Below, in pieces: positions 1-10,963 of a stretch of 64,000 nt of DNA. Position numbers and translations under genes: made by a program. The stretch's first letter is position 1; every line of letters begins with the position of its first letter. The DNA comes from Plenodomus lindquistii (taxonomy: Eukaryota > Ascomycota > Dothideomycetes > Pleosporales > Leptosphaeriaceae), in assembly GCA_025504975.1 (NCBI GenBank), contig JANUWI010000001.1:868001-932000 (forward strand), written 5' to 3'. The notes under the pieces were generated by a model. That model was not told where the DNA came from, searched no databases, and was given only the letters and a program-made list of their open reading frames with translations.

Positions 1-468
1 TCTAGACCTTCTCTCCTAACGCTAAGTTACAAGGCCCGCGGAATCCGCAACGCGCAAATCACCACCAAAGCCCGCCTCACCTACTTTCAAGACCAATTCC
101 TGCGCCTCGAAATCCAATACAAGTCAGAGGACGAATGGACGCAATGCTTCGAAATCCCAAACTTCAAAGTCCCACCTGTCGCCTACCTGGGCTTCTCTGC
201 TGAAACCGGCGAACTCACCGATAACCACGACATCATCTCCGTTAAATCGCAAAACCTATACAAGAAGAACCCTGGCGCCAACACCGCGGGCACCTCGGGC
301 TCCTCGAGTTCGTCGTCAGGGTCAAAGAGCGCAAGCAGTATGACGCGCGAGAGGAGCAATGGCAGCTGGACGTGGTTCTTCGTCAAGTTTGTGCTGTTTG
401 GACTCGCGCTTACAGGCGCATATGTCGGGTATACCGTTTATAGGACCAAGCAGCGCGATCGGTTTTAG
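1..468 (+). CDS. L-type (legume-like) lectin, ER-Golgi cargo receptor, 3' part only
   Basis: The C-terminal part of a type I membrane lectin of the ERGIC-53/VIP36/Emp47 family, which carries glycoproteins between ER and Golgi. The frame is open from base 1 to the TAG at 466. It shows the end of the lectin beta-sandwich (YFQDQFLRLEIQYK, then LGFSAETGELTDNHDIISV, the family's closing motif), a Ser/Gly-rich stalk and one membrane segment (WFFVKFVLFGLALTGAYVGY), then a short basic cytosolic tail ending in RDRF. An aromatic last residue recalls the ER-exit signals of this family (inference). Bases 1-33 contain CTAAC followed by ACAAG, so the first visible exon may really begin near base 34, with an intron before it. 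The gene starts outside the window. Confidence 0.82.
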   Translation, partial: SRPSLLTLSYKARGIRNAQITTKARLTYFQDQFLRLEIQYKSEDEWTQCFEIPNFKVPPVAYLGFSAETGELTDNHDIISVKSQNLYKKNPGANTAGTSGSSSSSSGSKSASSMTRERSNGSWTWFFVKFVLFGLALTGAYVGYTVYRTKQRDRF

Positions 469-2052
469 AAGAAAGACTCGTATCTGCGGTGTACGGCGGG
501 AAAGCGGTATACACGTACAACACACCACCATAGTCGAATCGTGCAGGTCGATGGCGCAGAGGGAGGCGATACAGAGGATTGGGCGGCATTGTACAGCGTG
601 GATTGTCGCAAGAGCCGATAAGCAGTGCTATGAAGAATAGCTTCTTTGTGCACTTTTGTTTTGGCTGGTTGTTTTATGCCCTATGGAAGAGGCTGGAGGA
701 GGCCTCTTGCTTACACTCGATGCTAGAATAGCTCGGATTCCTATACATATCAATTCACTACGATTACACTTTATATTTTCAAAATGTTTGTGCACAAATA
801 TGTCTCCGCTTTCCAATGGCTAATGTGCTTCTCATGAAATGTTGGAGAAAAAGCCTTCCTGTCTATAAGCGGATGGGTATATACAAGCGAAAGGGTCTGT
901 TGGAAGAATTTTTCTAGCATCCGATTTAGATGACGTGGTTCGCTACATGGAGGTGTTTGTTGCGGTCATGATGTTCGTGATGCGTGTGTTATGGCTTGGG
1001 ATTGATCGATGAGCTGGAGTGAAGACTAGGGAGTGGCTAAGTGCACGGACCCACTCCGCACTCCTCTGCAAGAAACAGAAACAGACACATTCACTCATGA
1101 TGTTTTTGGGATCGAGTATGTGAGTCCCGCTCTGTAGTCGAATATAATGCTGCAATGGACCTATATACGCACGTGGCAAATGCCGCATACCTCGCTAGCC
1201 TTTCCAGACAGTACCAGGTACGCCGCGGTATGCTCCCAGCAGTAGAGTAAATGTTGAACAGAGAGGCAGGTGTATATCTCAGGACCCGTGGCTTGCAAAC
1301 GTGATTCAGTTTTGCGTTGATAAGTCCGTAAAGTCCATTTGGGACCGTAAAGAATTGATAGCGGATCGCGCTATCAAGAACTTAGTCTCAAGAGATACCA
1401 AGTGTGCTGCACGACTTACTACGGGACTCGAGACACAATTGTACTACTCCTATTGCCGCGCAATCCCGCGCCCCACGCCCACATGTCAGCCCACCTGCAC
1501 CAAATCCTTCCGATCTTCATCGGCGTTAATGCCTATCGCCTAGCGCAGGCACGCAACTAAGATTTGAGACTGCATCACTATCCCCGAAGCGGCTCCACCC
1601 GTCCCTAAGACCACCAGCACACAAACTTTTACAGGATGACGTAAAGCGAGAAATTGAATGGTTGCAGCTACTCAAATCGCGGGGGAGTGCTGGAGACGTC
1701 AGTGAAGCCGTATCTATGACGCACGCTGGGGTGGGCGCTGTGGGTATTGTGGCCAATAGTCGGCGGAGAAGATGGCCTATGGAGAAGGTGTACATATCAT
1801 ACCAGGTTTTGTTACGGTTGAGGGGCTAGGCCTGGCGGACTGACGAATCCACACAGATAGCATGTGTAGACATAGCGTCATGCGGAGATGGACGGACTTT
1901 GCAAAAGGTGAAGGTTGATATAAAGGGTGAGCTCGACTGCTCCTCCCAAGGAATTCCAAAACACCAACAATACCCACCTCACCTTGTCTCAACTACCGAT
2001 TACACCACAACTGCTTCACACAACTCCACAAAACACAATCACCACCACAACC
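469..2052. other. Intergenic, no gene seen
   Basis: 1.6 kb between the lectin gene and the alcohol dehydrogenase. Short open frames on both strands lack family resemblance, paired splice sites or coding-like composition. The last 150 bases form the dehydrogenase promoter and leader. Confidence 0.6.
1919..1925 (+). promoter_or_regulatory. TATA-like box of the alcohol dehydrogenase gene
   Basis: TATAAAG lies 128-134 bases before the ATG at 2053, followed by a C/A-rich leader typical of fungal genes. Position and sequence fit a TATA element; no experimental support. Confidence 0.4.
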
Positions 2053-3260
2053 ATGTCAGGCACTACCTTCGAAGGATGGCTGGGCAAGGACAAGGAGTCC
2101 GTCAATGGCAAGATGGAATGGGGCTCGTTTGAGCCCAAGAAGTGGACTGAAGACGACGTCGACATTGAGATTTCCCACTGCGGTATCTGCGGTTCTGATT
2201 TGCACATGCTGAAGTCTGGATGGGCCCCGACTCCATACCGTAAGTTGTTCCCCACATCACTCCATTCCGCCTACCTATTCAACCATCACCGGAGCCTTCC
2301 ACTCCCCTTCGCCACTATTGAACTCTGCACAGACTTTTGATCAACGTCCGTCTATACGTATGCTAACCCAACCCAGCATGCGTCGTCGGCCACGAAATCG
2401 TTGGCAAAGCCGTCAAAGTCGGAAAGAACGTTTCGCACATCAAGACCGGTGACCGCGTCGGTGTGGGTGCTCAAGCCCGTTCGTGTCTGCAAAAGGATTG
2501 TCCAGACTGCAGCCAACAGCTCGAGAATCACTGCCATCGCGGAATCGTTAATACTTACGGCAGCATATACCCCGGCGACGAGGGCAAATCCTACGGCGGT
2601 TATGCTACCCACAACCGCACAAATTCTCACTTCGTTTTTCCCATCCCTGACGGTCTAGACAGCGCAGACGCAGCGCCCATGCTCTGTGGTGGTATCACTG
2701 TCTTCTCCCCACTCAAGCAGTACGGCGCCGGCCCCGGCAAGAGCGTAGGAATCGTCGGTGTAGGAGGACTTGGCCACTTTGGCGTGATCTTCGCAAAGGC
2801 ATTGGGCGCCGACAAGGTTGTTGGGATCAGCCGCAAAGCCGAGAAGCGCGACGACGTGTTGAAGCTGGGTGCGGACCTCTACATTGCCACGGATGAAGAT
2901 GCGGACTGGGCCAAGAACAATGCACAAACCCTCGATCTTATCATTTGCACAGTTTCCAGCGCCAAGATGCCGCTTGACGGGTACCTTGGTCTGCTCAAGA
3001 CAAAGGGCACGCTGATTCAGGTTGGCGCGCCAGATGGTGGTGCACTGCCGCCTGTCAATGCGTTTACGCTGATTGCTGGAGGAATCAAGCTTGGAGGAAG
3101 TGCAATTGGATCGCCGGCCGAGATCACAGATATGTTGCAGCTGGCAGCGGACAAGAAGATCAAGCCATGGGTTCAGAAGAGGAGCATGAAGGAGGCCAAC
3201 CAGGCTATCATCGACACGGAAGCTGGGAAAGCCAGGTACAGGTATGTTCTTGAGAACTAG
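2053..3260 (+). CDS. Zinc-dependent NADP(H) alcohol dehydrogenase (ADH6/cinnamyl-alcohol type)
   Basis: A medium-chain zinc dehydrogenase that interconverts alcohols and aldehydes with NADP(H), probably cytosolic. Exons 2053-2239 and 2377-3260 give 356 residues, the usual length. The intron has a GTAAGT donor and a TGCTAAC branch site. Joining the exons restores CVVGHEIVG, which carries catalytic zinc ligands (C46 in HCGICGSDLH, H68, E69). A cysteine cluster near residues 100-115 (C..DC, then C) binds the structural zinc. GVGGLGHFGV is the nucleotide-binding Rossmann loop and is followed by SRKAEKR, consistent with NADPH preference. The C-terminal half shows the family's QVGAPDGG and GSAIGSPAEI segments. 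It is convergent with the But2-like gene. The exact substrate cannot be told. The start has an A/C-rich leader (CACAACCATG). Confidence 0.93.
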
Positions 3261-3461
3261 AAGGACAGTCACTGGAGCATGTTCAATCAAGCGGGATCAT
3301 GTTCATGGAAGCATGAAGTAGTATTCAAGGCATGTAGATGAAATCAAGAATCAATAATACACTTGTAAAACAACCTTCTGCTCAACCCAAGCAACTTGTT
3401 GCCGTTCCCTCCCACCATGCCGTTCCAAAAACCCAAACGCAGACATCAGTCAGACATCGAC

Positions 3462-4205
3462 TTAACACCCCCACACAACTCTAAACCCCTGCACTGGCCA
3501 CCCCGGGGGTTCCACGTTCAAAAACTCCCAGTAATTTGGTACAAACCTGCCATTGTACTTCATGCCCATCTGAAACGTAAGTGTAGAATTACACATCGTC
3601 TCGTTAACCGCCGCCACACTCCCAACACTCCTCGTCCGATTCAGCGCCTCCTCTTCCCCATTGACAGTGCCAAAGTACGTTGCGCCGCCGCCGAGCATCT
3701 CGCCCTCGTAGCTTGTCCATGTAGCGATTTCGGTGCTTGATGTGCGTTCAACTTGGTACACATTGAAGCTCGGATTCAGGCCCGATATATGCTGGAGTTC
3801 TTGGTTTGGCAGGAGGAATTCCAAACGACACGTCAGATTTGAAGCACTGGATGGCAGATCATCGAAAGAGACGCGTGTGGCAATTTCCCCGTCGCCAGGG
3901 AGTTGGCGGCGCAGCATGAAGAACTGCGTTGCGCGGTGGAGGTGGTCGACATTGTAGTCTGGGTAGCGCGAGTTGATGACTGTGAGGTCTGACGGGTAGA
4001 CTTCATGGCAGATGTTTTGGCGGGTGCCATTTGAGTCTGGAATATAGGCGGGGAGGTTGACGTTGGAGTTGCAGAGGGCGATTGTGGAGTTGCAGATTGC
4101 GCTAACGATTGGTGGGTTGGGTGCTGTAGAGCTTGGTAGTGGGTAGGGAACGCTGAGAGCGTGGTGGGCGGATACGAGGAGGATGGTGGCGGTGGTGATG
4201 AGCAT
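3462..4205 (-). CDS. Secreted protein with But2 C-terminal-like domain
   Basis: Single-exon gene, 247 residues. A hydrophobic N-terminus (MLITTATILLVSAHHALS) reads as a signal peptide. The body has several N-glycosylation sequons (for example NST, NLT, NRT, NET) and spaced cysteines. It resembles the fungal family annotated from the C-terminal domain of S. pombe But2: CRLEFLLPNQELQHISG, then FNVYQVERT, and a late SYEGEMLGGGATYFGTV segment. These proteins are mostly secreted or wall-associated and of unknown function, so the But2 name should not be read as a ubiquitin-pathway role. It ends 200 bases from the stop of the convergent dehydrogenase. Confidence 0.72.
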   Translation of the reverse strand: MLITTATILLVSAHHALSVPYPLPSSTAPNPPIVSAICNSTIALCNSNVNLPAYIPDSNGTRQNICHEVYPSDLTVINSRYPDYNVDHLHRATQFFMLRRQLPGDGEIATRVSFDDLPSSASNLTCRLEFLLPNQELQHISGLNPSFNVYQVERTSSTEIATWTSYEGEMLGGGATYFGTVNGEEEALNRTRSVGSVAAVNETMCNSTLTFQMGMKYNGRFVPNYWEFLNVEPPGWPVQGFRVVWGC

Positions 4206-5570
4206 GGTGGTGCTTGAAGCTATGCTGATCTAGTGTGAGATGGAGGAGAAGAGGCCTAGGCGGGTCTAGGTGATAGGTATAAGATGTGCAGACTTGATAA
4301 TGTAGGTTATAAGAGGTAGAGATGACGAGGGCTGGTCTGTATAGGTAAGTGTTTGCCGCTAGGATGAGACGCGTGGTCATCACATGTTTGGTATAAACGG
4401 CAGGAGCCTTGGACTCATGTCAAGAAGATGGACGCTACAATGAAAGCGCAAGTGGACTTAGTCAAAGTCGCACTGGCCGTGCCTACTTGACAAAATGCAA
4501 CCACGTTGAATCCCGAGCTGAGTCGTTCGCAATGATCCTATTCGTTTGGTGGTTGAGGTCGGCACGGAGGCAGCTCGTTCTGGCAGTGAAGTGCTGATCG
4601 AGTCTACACTGCAACGCTACCATGCTCTGAGAACGGGACAATACGATCACTTTGGCACCTGTTCCAGGGAAAACCCGTGCGTGGGACCTTGACACAAGCT
4701 TTGCGAACTTCATCCACGCAGACGGTTTACCAATTGCGGCACTTGCTTGACCAGGCCATGCAACGATGCATGTAGCAGTGCAATAAATAGCAGCAGCACC
4801 ACCATCGCCTGCTCGCCATATCCGACATCCCCTGTGATCGTCGTCTGTCTGCACTATACCGCGCACTGCCCGGAGTGCCATCCGCAGGCGTGTCGTTGCA
4901 AATGTTTCCACTGGTTAGAGAGCATGTTGTACAGCGGGTAGGCAGACAATACAGGAGACTTTTGTTTGGCCTCCTTCTGTTGGACTTGCTTTGTACAAAC
5001 GGTTAACTCGAAGACACAGGTATTATCCTGAGGTGGTCGTTGTATCCTCTTCGAAACCGACTTTTGAATTTTGAGGGAGCGAGTAGTGTCTGAGAGAGCG
5101 CTGAGAGGATATCAGTCTCACGGCTGGACGGAGGATGAGGCCGTCAGCTGAGGATTAAGCGCAATGTCTCATTTGTGGCGGGAAAGGAAACTCATATTAG
5201 AGCATTCGGTTCTTATACAGATCGAACATTGATTTTTCCACCAGTTTATGCTTTGCGGGTCAGCGTGCTCAAGAAAGAATGGAGGAGTGCTCTATGCTTC
5301 AAATAGAACATCTCTTCTGATGTCTAGTTATACAAGCTGCATACTTCGTACGTCATGTATGTACAGAGTGTTAAGAGAGCGACAAGTTTTCGAGCCCAGC
5401 TGTCAATCTGGGGGAAGACACTAGACATTGGTATCTATGCTTCAGAGGAGAGGGGTCATCCATTGCATAGCGGAGATCATTTGGGAAGTGCTGCCGCCCA
5501 TACATCTTCGCAACCTCCCCTCAACCTTATATTCTTGTACCAAAATTCTCCAAGGACTCACTCCCCCTCA
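4206..5570. other. Intergenic, no gene seen
   Basis: 1.4 kb upstream of the But2-like gene and downstream of the MAPEG gene. Only short, unconvincing open frames on either strand. Confidence 0.55.
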
Positions 5571-6154
5571 TCACATGACCATGTCCCACGCCGCCTTCCC
5601 ACTCGCCAGAATCAACACATAATGCGCAATCATCCATGCAATCCCATAATATCTGCCCTTTCCCCCCTCCGTGCCGTTCGTGTACCCCACCGCATAGATG
5701 ACACGATTCACACTCCACACCGCGCCACACACGGCACTCAGCACAGGATACCTGAGCCCTGCAATCAGCATGGCGCCGAGCGCCGTGACGTGGTTCTCAT
5801 TGAAGTTCTGGTGAGCGCGCTGTGCGCTGTTGAAGGCTAGCATGGCTGCTTTGGAAGAGGGGGATGCGGTCGTGACTTGTTCGTACGAGGCGTATTCGAA
5901 GGGGTATGGGATTTTGGCGGCTTTGCGGAAGCCGCCAACGCGCATGCTGTGCCAGGTGCCGACGAAAAAGGTGGACACGCAGGCTGCGAGGACGTAGCTG
6001 TGGGGGTGGACTGTGAGTACAGGGAGACCGTTTCGATGAGTACAGGGAGGTGTGAGGGGACTTTGATTGGGAAGCGTGCCGTGGAGTAGGGAGAGCAGCG
6101 ATTGAATAAGGCGACGTACCTATAGTTGTCGGGTATCGCAATGATGGCTACCAT
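5571..6154 (-). CDS. MAPEG-family microsomal glutathione S-transferase (MGST3-like)
   Basis: A small four-helix membrane enzyme that conjugates or peroxidises lipophilic substrates with glutathione in ER membranes. Exons 6154-6120 and 5997-5571 give 153 residues, normal for MGST3. Splicing (donor GTACGT, acceptor CCCACAG) joins MVAIIAIPDNY to SYVLAACVSTFFVGTW, the first membrane segment. The core signature FNSAQRAHQNFNENH is the MAPEG glutathione-binding loop, with Arg and Asn residues as in the family. Two further hydrophobic stretches follow (ALGAMLIAGLRYPVLSAVCG and YYGIAWMIAHYVLILASG). A TATA-like box lies about 50 bases upstream, and a palindrome plus direct repeat lie about 280 bases upstream. 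The short first exon makes the start less certain than the rest. Confidence 0.87.
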
Positions 6155-6202
6155 CTTGACGAATAGTTTCCGTCTTCCTAATTTCTCGAGGGATTTGTGG
6201 TG

Positions 6203-6208
6203 TTTATA
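6203..6208 (-). promoter_or_regulatory. TATA-like box of the MAPEG gene
   Basis: TATAAA on the minus strand, 49-54 bases before the ATG at 6154. Spacing fits a core promoter; inference only. Confidence 0.4.
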
Positions 6209-6430
6209 TGGTCTCTTTGCCCAGTCGGCGCTCCTTGTTGATCAAATCCCGATTGCGAATGTAATGTGACTTGGCTGTTTTATACACGCTTGCAATCGAA
6301 GACAATCGAAATTGCCTAAGCAGATTGGTCCTGTCGTCACACCCAGTAACACTCTGTCCTTCCCCAAAGGGTGCCGAGACGTAGACTAGTTTTAGCGGAA
6401 GTTCCACTCGCCGGGCCTTCGTTGTGCCGG

Positions 6431-6446
6431 CTGCGGAGCTCCGCAG
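6431..6446. promoter_or_regulatory. Perfect 16-bp palindrome CGG-N4-CCG
   Basis: CTGCGGAGCTCCGCAG equals its own reverse complement. CGG..CCG inverted triplets are the typical target of dimeric Zn2Cys6 regulators (established knowledge). It lies 277 bases upstream of the MAPEG start codon. Binding is inference. Confidence 0.35.
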
Positions 6447-6496
6447 CATGTCCGCATGTCTGTTCCGCAGCACAATATGCATGTCCGCATGTCTGT
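6446..6496. repeat. Two direct copies of an 18-bp sequence
   Basis: GCATGTCCGCATGTCTGT occurs at 6446-6463 and again at 6479-6496, 33 bases apart, overlapping the end of the palindrome. Each copy contains GCATGTC/CGCATGTC half repeats. Confidence 0.8.
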
Positions 6497-7190
6497 GTTG
6501 CCTTGTCCAACGAAGGATGCGGTGGTTGGTTTGTCATCGCATGTGTTGTATGCGGATAGTGTTCTGGGTAGTGGAGGACGGGCGCAGGTCAGCCTCGAGG
6601 GAACATGATGGTGAGCTGGTCAGCAGGCGATTGCAGGTGGTGCAGGTGCGTTGTAGGACGACGTCCTGGCAATTCGAGTTGAGTGTGCAAAAGCTCAAAA
6701 AGCGATAAGGAAAGGTACACGAGACTAGGGATAGCACTTGGATATGTAGATGTCGCCAAGAGAGCTCGTCATTTGGTAGGCCCGTTGCGAATCAACCTTG
6801 ATTACTACTGCAAGCCGGAGCGGAAGCGATTACGGCTGATACGGACGAATTTCGACATGGTCAACCAGAACAATAGAGTACAACATGGCGTTAACCAACC
6901 TCCATCATCTTTGTACTGTATAAGTCCAGAAGAGATCATTCATCTGCTATCGGCACAGGAGCACAACATGTCAAAAATCAAATCATTGCCAATCTGTTCG
7001 ATTGCCTTCACTACGCTAGGTATCTCATAGACGACTCTACTCTAAAAAAATTCATAACTATCATAACACGTCAGTCCGTGGACGTTAAAGGAGTGCTTCG
7101 AGCCAAACGAAACGAAGAACCGCAACGCAACTGGGGGAATCACTCGCTTTTCACGCAGCCCTCATAATTCATACATATAGAGGTGATGGC

Positions 7191-9588
7191 TCAAAGACGA
7201 GGCCTGCTCGAAACACTCGTTGTTCCACTCACCGACTTATTTTTGATGTCGAAACGGTCATTGTTCATGACCTTGTCCCAGGCAGCAACAAAGTCCTTGA
7301 CGAACTTGTCGGTGTTGTCAGCCTGGGCGTAAGTCTCGGCGATAGCGCGGAGCTCAGGGTGTGACCCGAAGATCAGATCGTGACGAGTAGCAGTCCACTT
7401 CTTCTGCCCCGACTTACGATCCTTACCCTCGTACAGTTCTGGTGGCTGGCTGGTGTCGGTTGCCTTCCACTCGGTGTTTGTGTCGAGGAGATTGACGAAG
7501 AAGTCGTTGGTGAGCTGGCCAGGGCGCTTGGTGAAGACACCATGCGATGAGCCGTCCCAGTTGGCGTTCAGCGAGCGAAGGCCGCCGGTGAGGACGACAA
7601 GCTCGGGTGCAGTGAGGCGGAGGAGATGGGCCTTGTCCACGTCAAGCTGCTCAGTGCGAACACGATCAGTACCCTTGCCGTAGTTGCGGAAGCCATCAGT
7701 AACAGGCTCAAGATGAGAAAATGACTGAACGTCCGTCTGCTCCTCGGTGGCGTCAGTGCGACCAGGTGTGAAAGGTACAGATGTGCCAGCAGCCTTCTCA
7801 AGAGCGGCAACACCGGCCAAGACGATCAAATCGGCCAGCGAGACCTTCTTGCTGCCGCTATTGAACTTGGATTGAACGCCCTCGAGAGCCTTGAGGACCT
7901 CAGCTAGTTCCTTGGGGTTGTTGACCTCCCAGTCCTTCTGGGGAGCAAGACGGATACGAGCGCCATTGGCACCACCGCGCTTGTCGCTCCCACGGAAGGA
8001 TGCGGCCGAAGCCCAGGCTGTGCGGATGAGCTTGGATGGCTCAATGCCAGCGTCCAAGATCTGCTTCTTCAATGTCGAGATGTCTGACTCGCCGATGACC
8101 TCACCCTCGACTTCAGGGACTGGGTCTTCCCAGATGAGAATCTCCTTGGGAATCTCAGGACCGAGCCACCTTGAGCGGGGCCCCATGTCACGGTGGAGAA
8201 GCTTGAACCACGCGCGAGTGAAAGCATCGTGCAGCTCCTCTGGGTGGTCCAACCAGCGACGAGTGATCTTCTCGTAAGCCGGGTCCATGCGCATGGACAG
8301 ATCGGTGGTCAACATCTTGGGCTTGTGCTTCTTACCCTGGTCGTACGCGTCGGGGATGATCAAGTCATCAGTCTTTGCGACCCATTGGTTGGCACCAGCG
8401 GGAGACTTTTCCTGCTCCCACTCATACTTGTAAAGGTACTCAAGGTACTTGTTGCTCCACTTGGTGGGTGTACCGGTCCAAGTAACTTCGAGACCACTAG
8501 TGATGGTATCTGGTCCCTTGCCACTTCCGTGCTTGTTGATCCAGCCGAAGCCCTGTGTGGCAACGTCTTCAGCATTGGGGTCTGGGCCGGTGTTCTCGGA
8601 TGGAGCGGCACCGTGGGTCTTTCCGAAGGAGTGGCCACCGATGATCAGAGCGGCGGTCTCTTCGTCGTTCATCGCCATGCGTCCAAAGGTTGTACGGATG
8701 TCGTGAGCGGCGGCGATTGGGTCTGGGACGCCATCGGGGCCTGTAGCTGTTAGTCTATGCACCATCATGGGAGAATCCGTGGGGAAACTGACCCTCGGGG
8801 TTGACGTAGATCAGACCCATGTGAGCAGCGGCCAATGGCTTCTCGAGATCCTCTGCTGTATGTGTACTCTTGGCGTCGACCTTGTGCTGGTCACCGTCGA
8901 CGATGCCCTGGCCTTGGACACCTTTGGCTCCATCGGCGTAACGAACATCATTTCCTAGCCACTCGGTCTCACCTCCCCAGTAGACAGACTCGTCAGACTG
9001 GAAGGTGTCGGCACGGCCACCAGCAAAGCCGAATGTGGGGCAGCCCATGGACTCAAGGGCAACGTTGCCAGTGAGGAGCATGAGATCGGCCCACGAGATT
9101 TTGTTGCCGTACTTTTGCTTGATGGGCCACAACAAGCGACGGGCCTTGTCGAGGGAGACGTTGTCGGGCCATGCGTTCAGGGGAGCGAAGCGCTGCTGGC
9201 CCTCGCCACCACCACCGCGGCCATCGGTGACACGGTAGGTACCAGCCGAGTGCCATGCCATGCGGATGCTAGGGTTGGTCAGTGAGAAGGCTGGTGCTGG
9301 TGATGCCGTCGGTTTGATGTGGACTTACAAGAGACCACCATAGTGACCGAAGTCGGCAGGCCACCAATCTTGGGAGTCGGTCATCAATGCGTTGAGATCC
9401 TTCTTCAATGCATCGTAGTCGAGCTTCTTGAACTCGGCGGCATAGTCGAAGTCGGCGCCTAGGGGGTTCTGGCGGGGGTCGTGTTGGCGGAGGATGTTTG
9501 TCCTCAGCTCGTTTGGCCACCAGTCGACGTTCTTGGTGCCGCCGCCGGCGACGTTGGCTGTCTTTACGGGACACTCGCCTTTAGACAT
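7191..9588 (-). CDS. katG: Catalase-peroxidase KatG
   Basis: Bifunctional haem enzyme that breaks down hydrogen peroxide and oxidises phenolic donors. Exons 9588-9329, 9268-8793 and 8740-7191 give 761 residues, the usual length for the tandem-domain family. Splicing restores YGGLFIRMAWHSAGTYR (distal R89, W92, H93) and IYVNPEGPDG. The proximal haem ligand is H282 in IGGHSFGKTHG. The W92-Y241-M267 set needed for the KatG covalent adduct is complete (Y and M are 26 residues apart, as in the bacterial enzymes). The second, haem-free domain follows. There is no signal peptide, so an intracellular KatG1-type enzyme is likely. The C-terminus reads SSRPRL; a PRL ending resembles a weak peroxisomal signal, but a GTGAGT just before it could be a splice donor, so the last residues are uncertain. 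Confidence 0.95.
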
Positions 9589-10963
9589 GATGGATGCTGA
9601 AGTCGTGTGCTGGATGAGGGGTGGAGTGTTTGAGAAGGCAAACGGCAGTCACGTCTTGCGGAGCCGTTTATGGCAATATATAGTGGGGTGTCCATTCATA
9701 AGCACCAACATCTGGACATCGACTCGCTGATTTGCCCCTCATGCCCCTGCACGGCCCTCCGTATTTGTTAGCTCCATCAGTGCTGCCATCGCGGGCCCGG
9801 AGGCTATCCAGCCAATCTACCCCACCTGGCGACCATTGCTGCCACAACCGTCGCGGCTTGCCCGGCCAACCGCTGGCCGCCAGCTCTTTTACACGTCAAC
9901 AATTTCTTCACGGCCGAGTGATTCACGGCCGTTCTGCTTCTTGATATGTTTTGCCGCCAACCTGCTAAGCTGCTGGGACTCGAATGTTCTGGCAGCGATC
10001 ACCAGATGGCCATGTGGGTCTGCCAGCACCCCGCCTCCATCGGAACCGCTCGCGGAATGCCATGACGGCATCCTCGTCCTCAAATCCTCTGGCGCCCATT
10101 GGCCAGACGCGTCCAGGGCGCGACCGACACATGCGCCGAGGTACGGCGGGCAGACCAGGGACCAAACGGCGGCAAATGGCGGGTGTGGTGTTGATGTCTT
10201 CGATGCTTGCCAGACATCGACCTCGCAGCTGCCAAGCCCATTAGGTAAGCCATCTCGCTCCAGCACGTGCCCAAGTCGCCACCCGCTGCCCAGACCTCTC
10301 GACATGTCCCCGCATACTGTGTATGTCTTGCCATGGAGCATCCTACCCCATATCACACCGTCCAACCGAAACCTCTAGGGCTGCTCTGCCACGTATCACG
10401 TGCTGGCTGTCTTGTGTTTTTGACCCTTCGGAAAGATTGGCCAATCAGAGCAAAGCCTGTCTGCCCAACCCCAACACCACGACCACGACCACGACAAAGA
10501 CTAGGGTTAGTCTTAGGGTCTTGTCAGAGTAAGAGTTTGCAGTCAGGGTCAAAGCTGGGCAAGTTGGAGTCAAGGGTAGAGGTAAGGGTTACAAGATATA
10601 ATAAGAGCGTACGTCAAGGAGTGGGAGTCGGAGTTAAGGCGTGGAGAGATTGCGGGTAGAGCAGTTGTGGACTTTAACCAGGAATAGACCAAGGGTTTTT
10701 ATATTAGCTGCCATTGAATTGAGTGACGGCAAAGATGAGCTTGTGGAGTCTGGATAGAGTACTACTACTGTATGTAGTTGGTTTTGGGACGTGTTGCGCC
10801 GTTGCGCCCCGCCAAGCCCGTGTTTGTCGTGTTTGTCTCATCCAGCAGCCCTACCACAGGTCCACACGGACATGACCCCATAGACGACCGAACGAACTAC
10901 GCCCTACGACCATGATCGCCTGAGCAATGCGCTGCAGCTTGCACACGAGTATATGTCGAGGGC
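9589..10963. other. Divergent intergenic region katG / CLC transporter
   Basis: 1.4 kb shared upstream region. It contains a short ACCACG-type run near 10480 and GGGTTAG-like strings near 10505 and 10585 that are too few and irregular to be telomeric. No gene recognised. Confidence 0.55.
9677..9682 (-). promoter_or_regulatory. TATA-like box of katG
   Basis: TATATA about 90 bases before the katG ATG. Inference from position. Confidence 0.35.

Larger units (their letters stand above)
6155..7190. other. Intergenic region with palindrome and direct repeat
   Basis: 1 kb between the MAPEG promoter and the 3' end of katG. No gene is recognised; the open frames do not look coding. It contains the palindrome at 6431 and the repeat pair at 6446/6479. 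Confidence 0.5.

Noticed and set aside
8193..8753. 186-codon plus-strand open frame opposite katG
   Set aside because: Exact antisense shadow of a strongly supported gene; no motif of its own.
10495..10600. GGGTTAG-like strings resembling telomere repeats
   Set aside because: Only isolated, irregular copies; no array, and genes continue on both sides.
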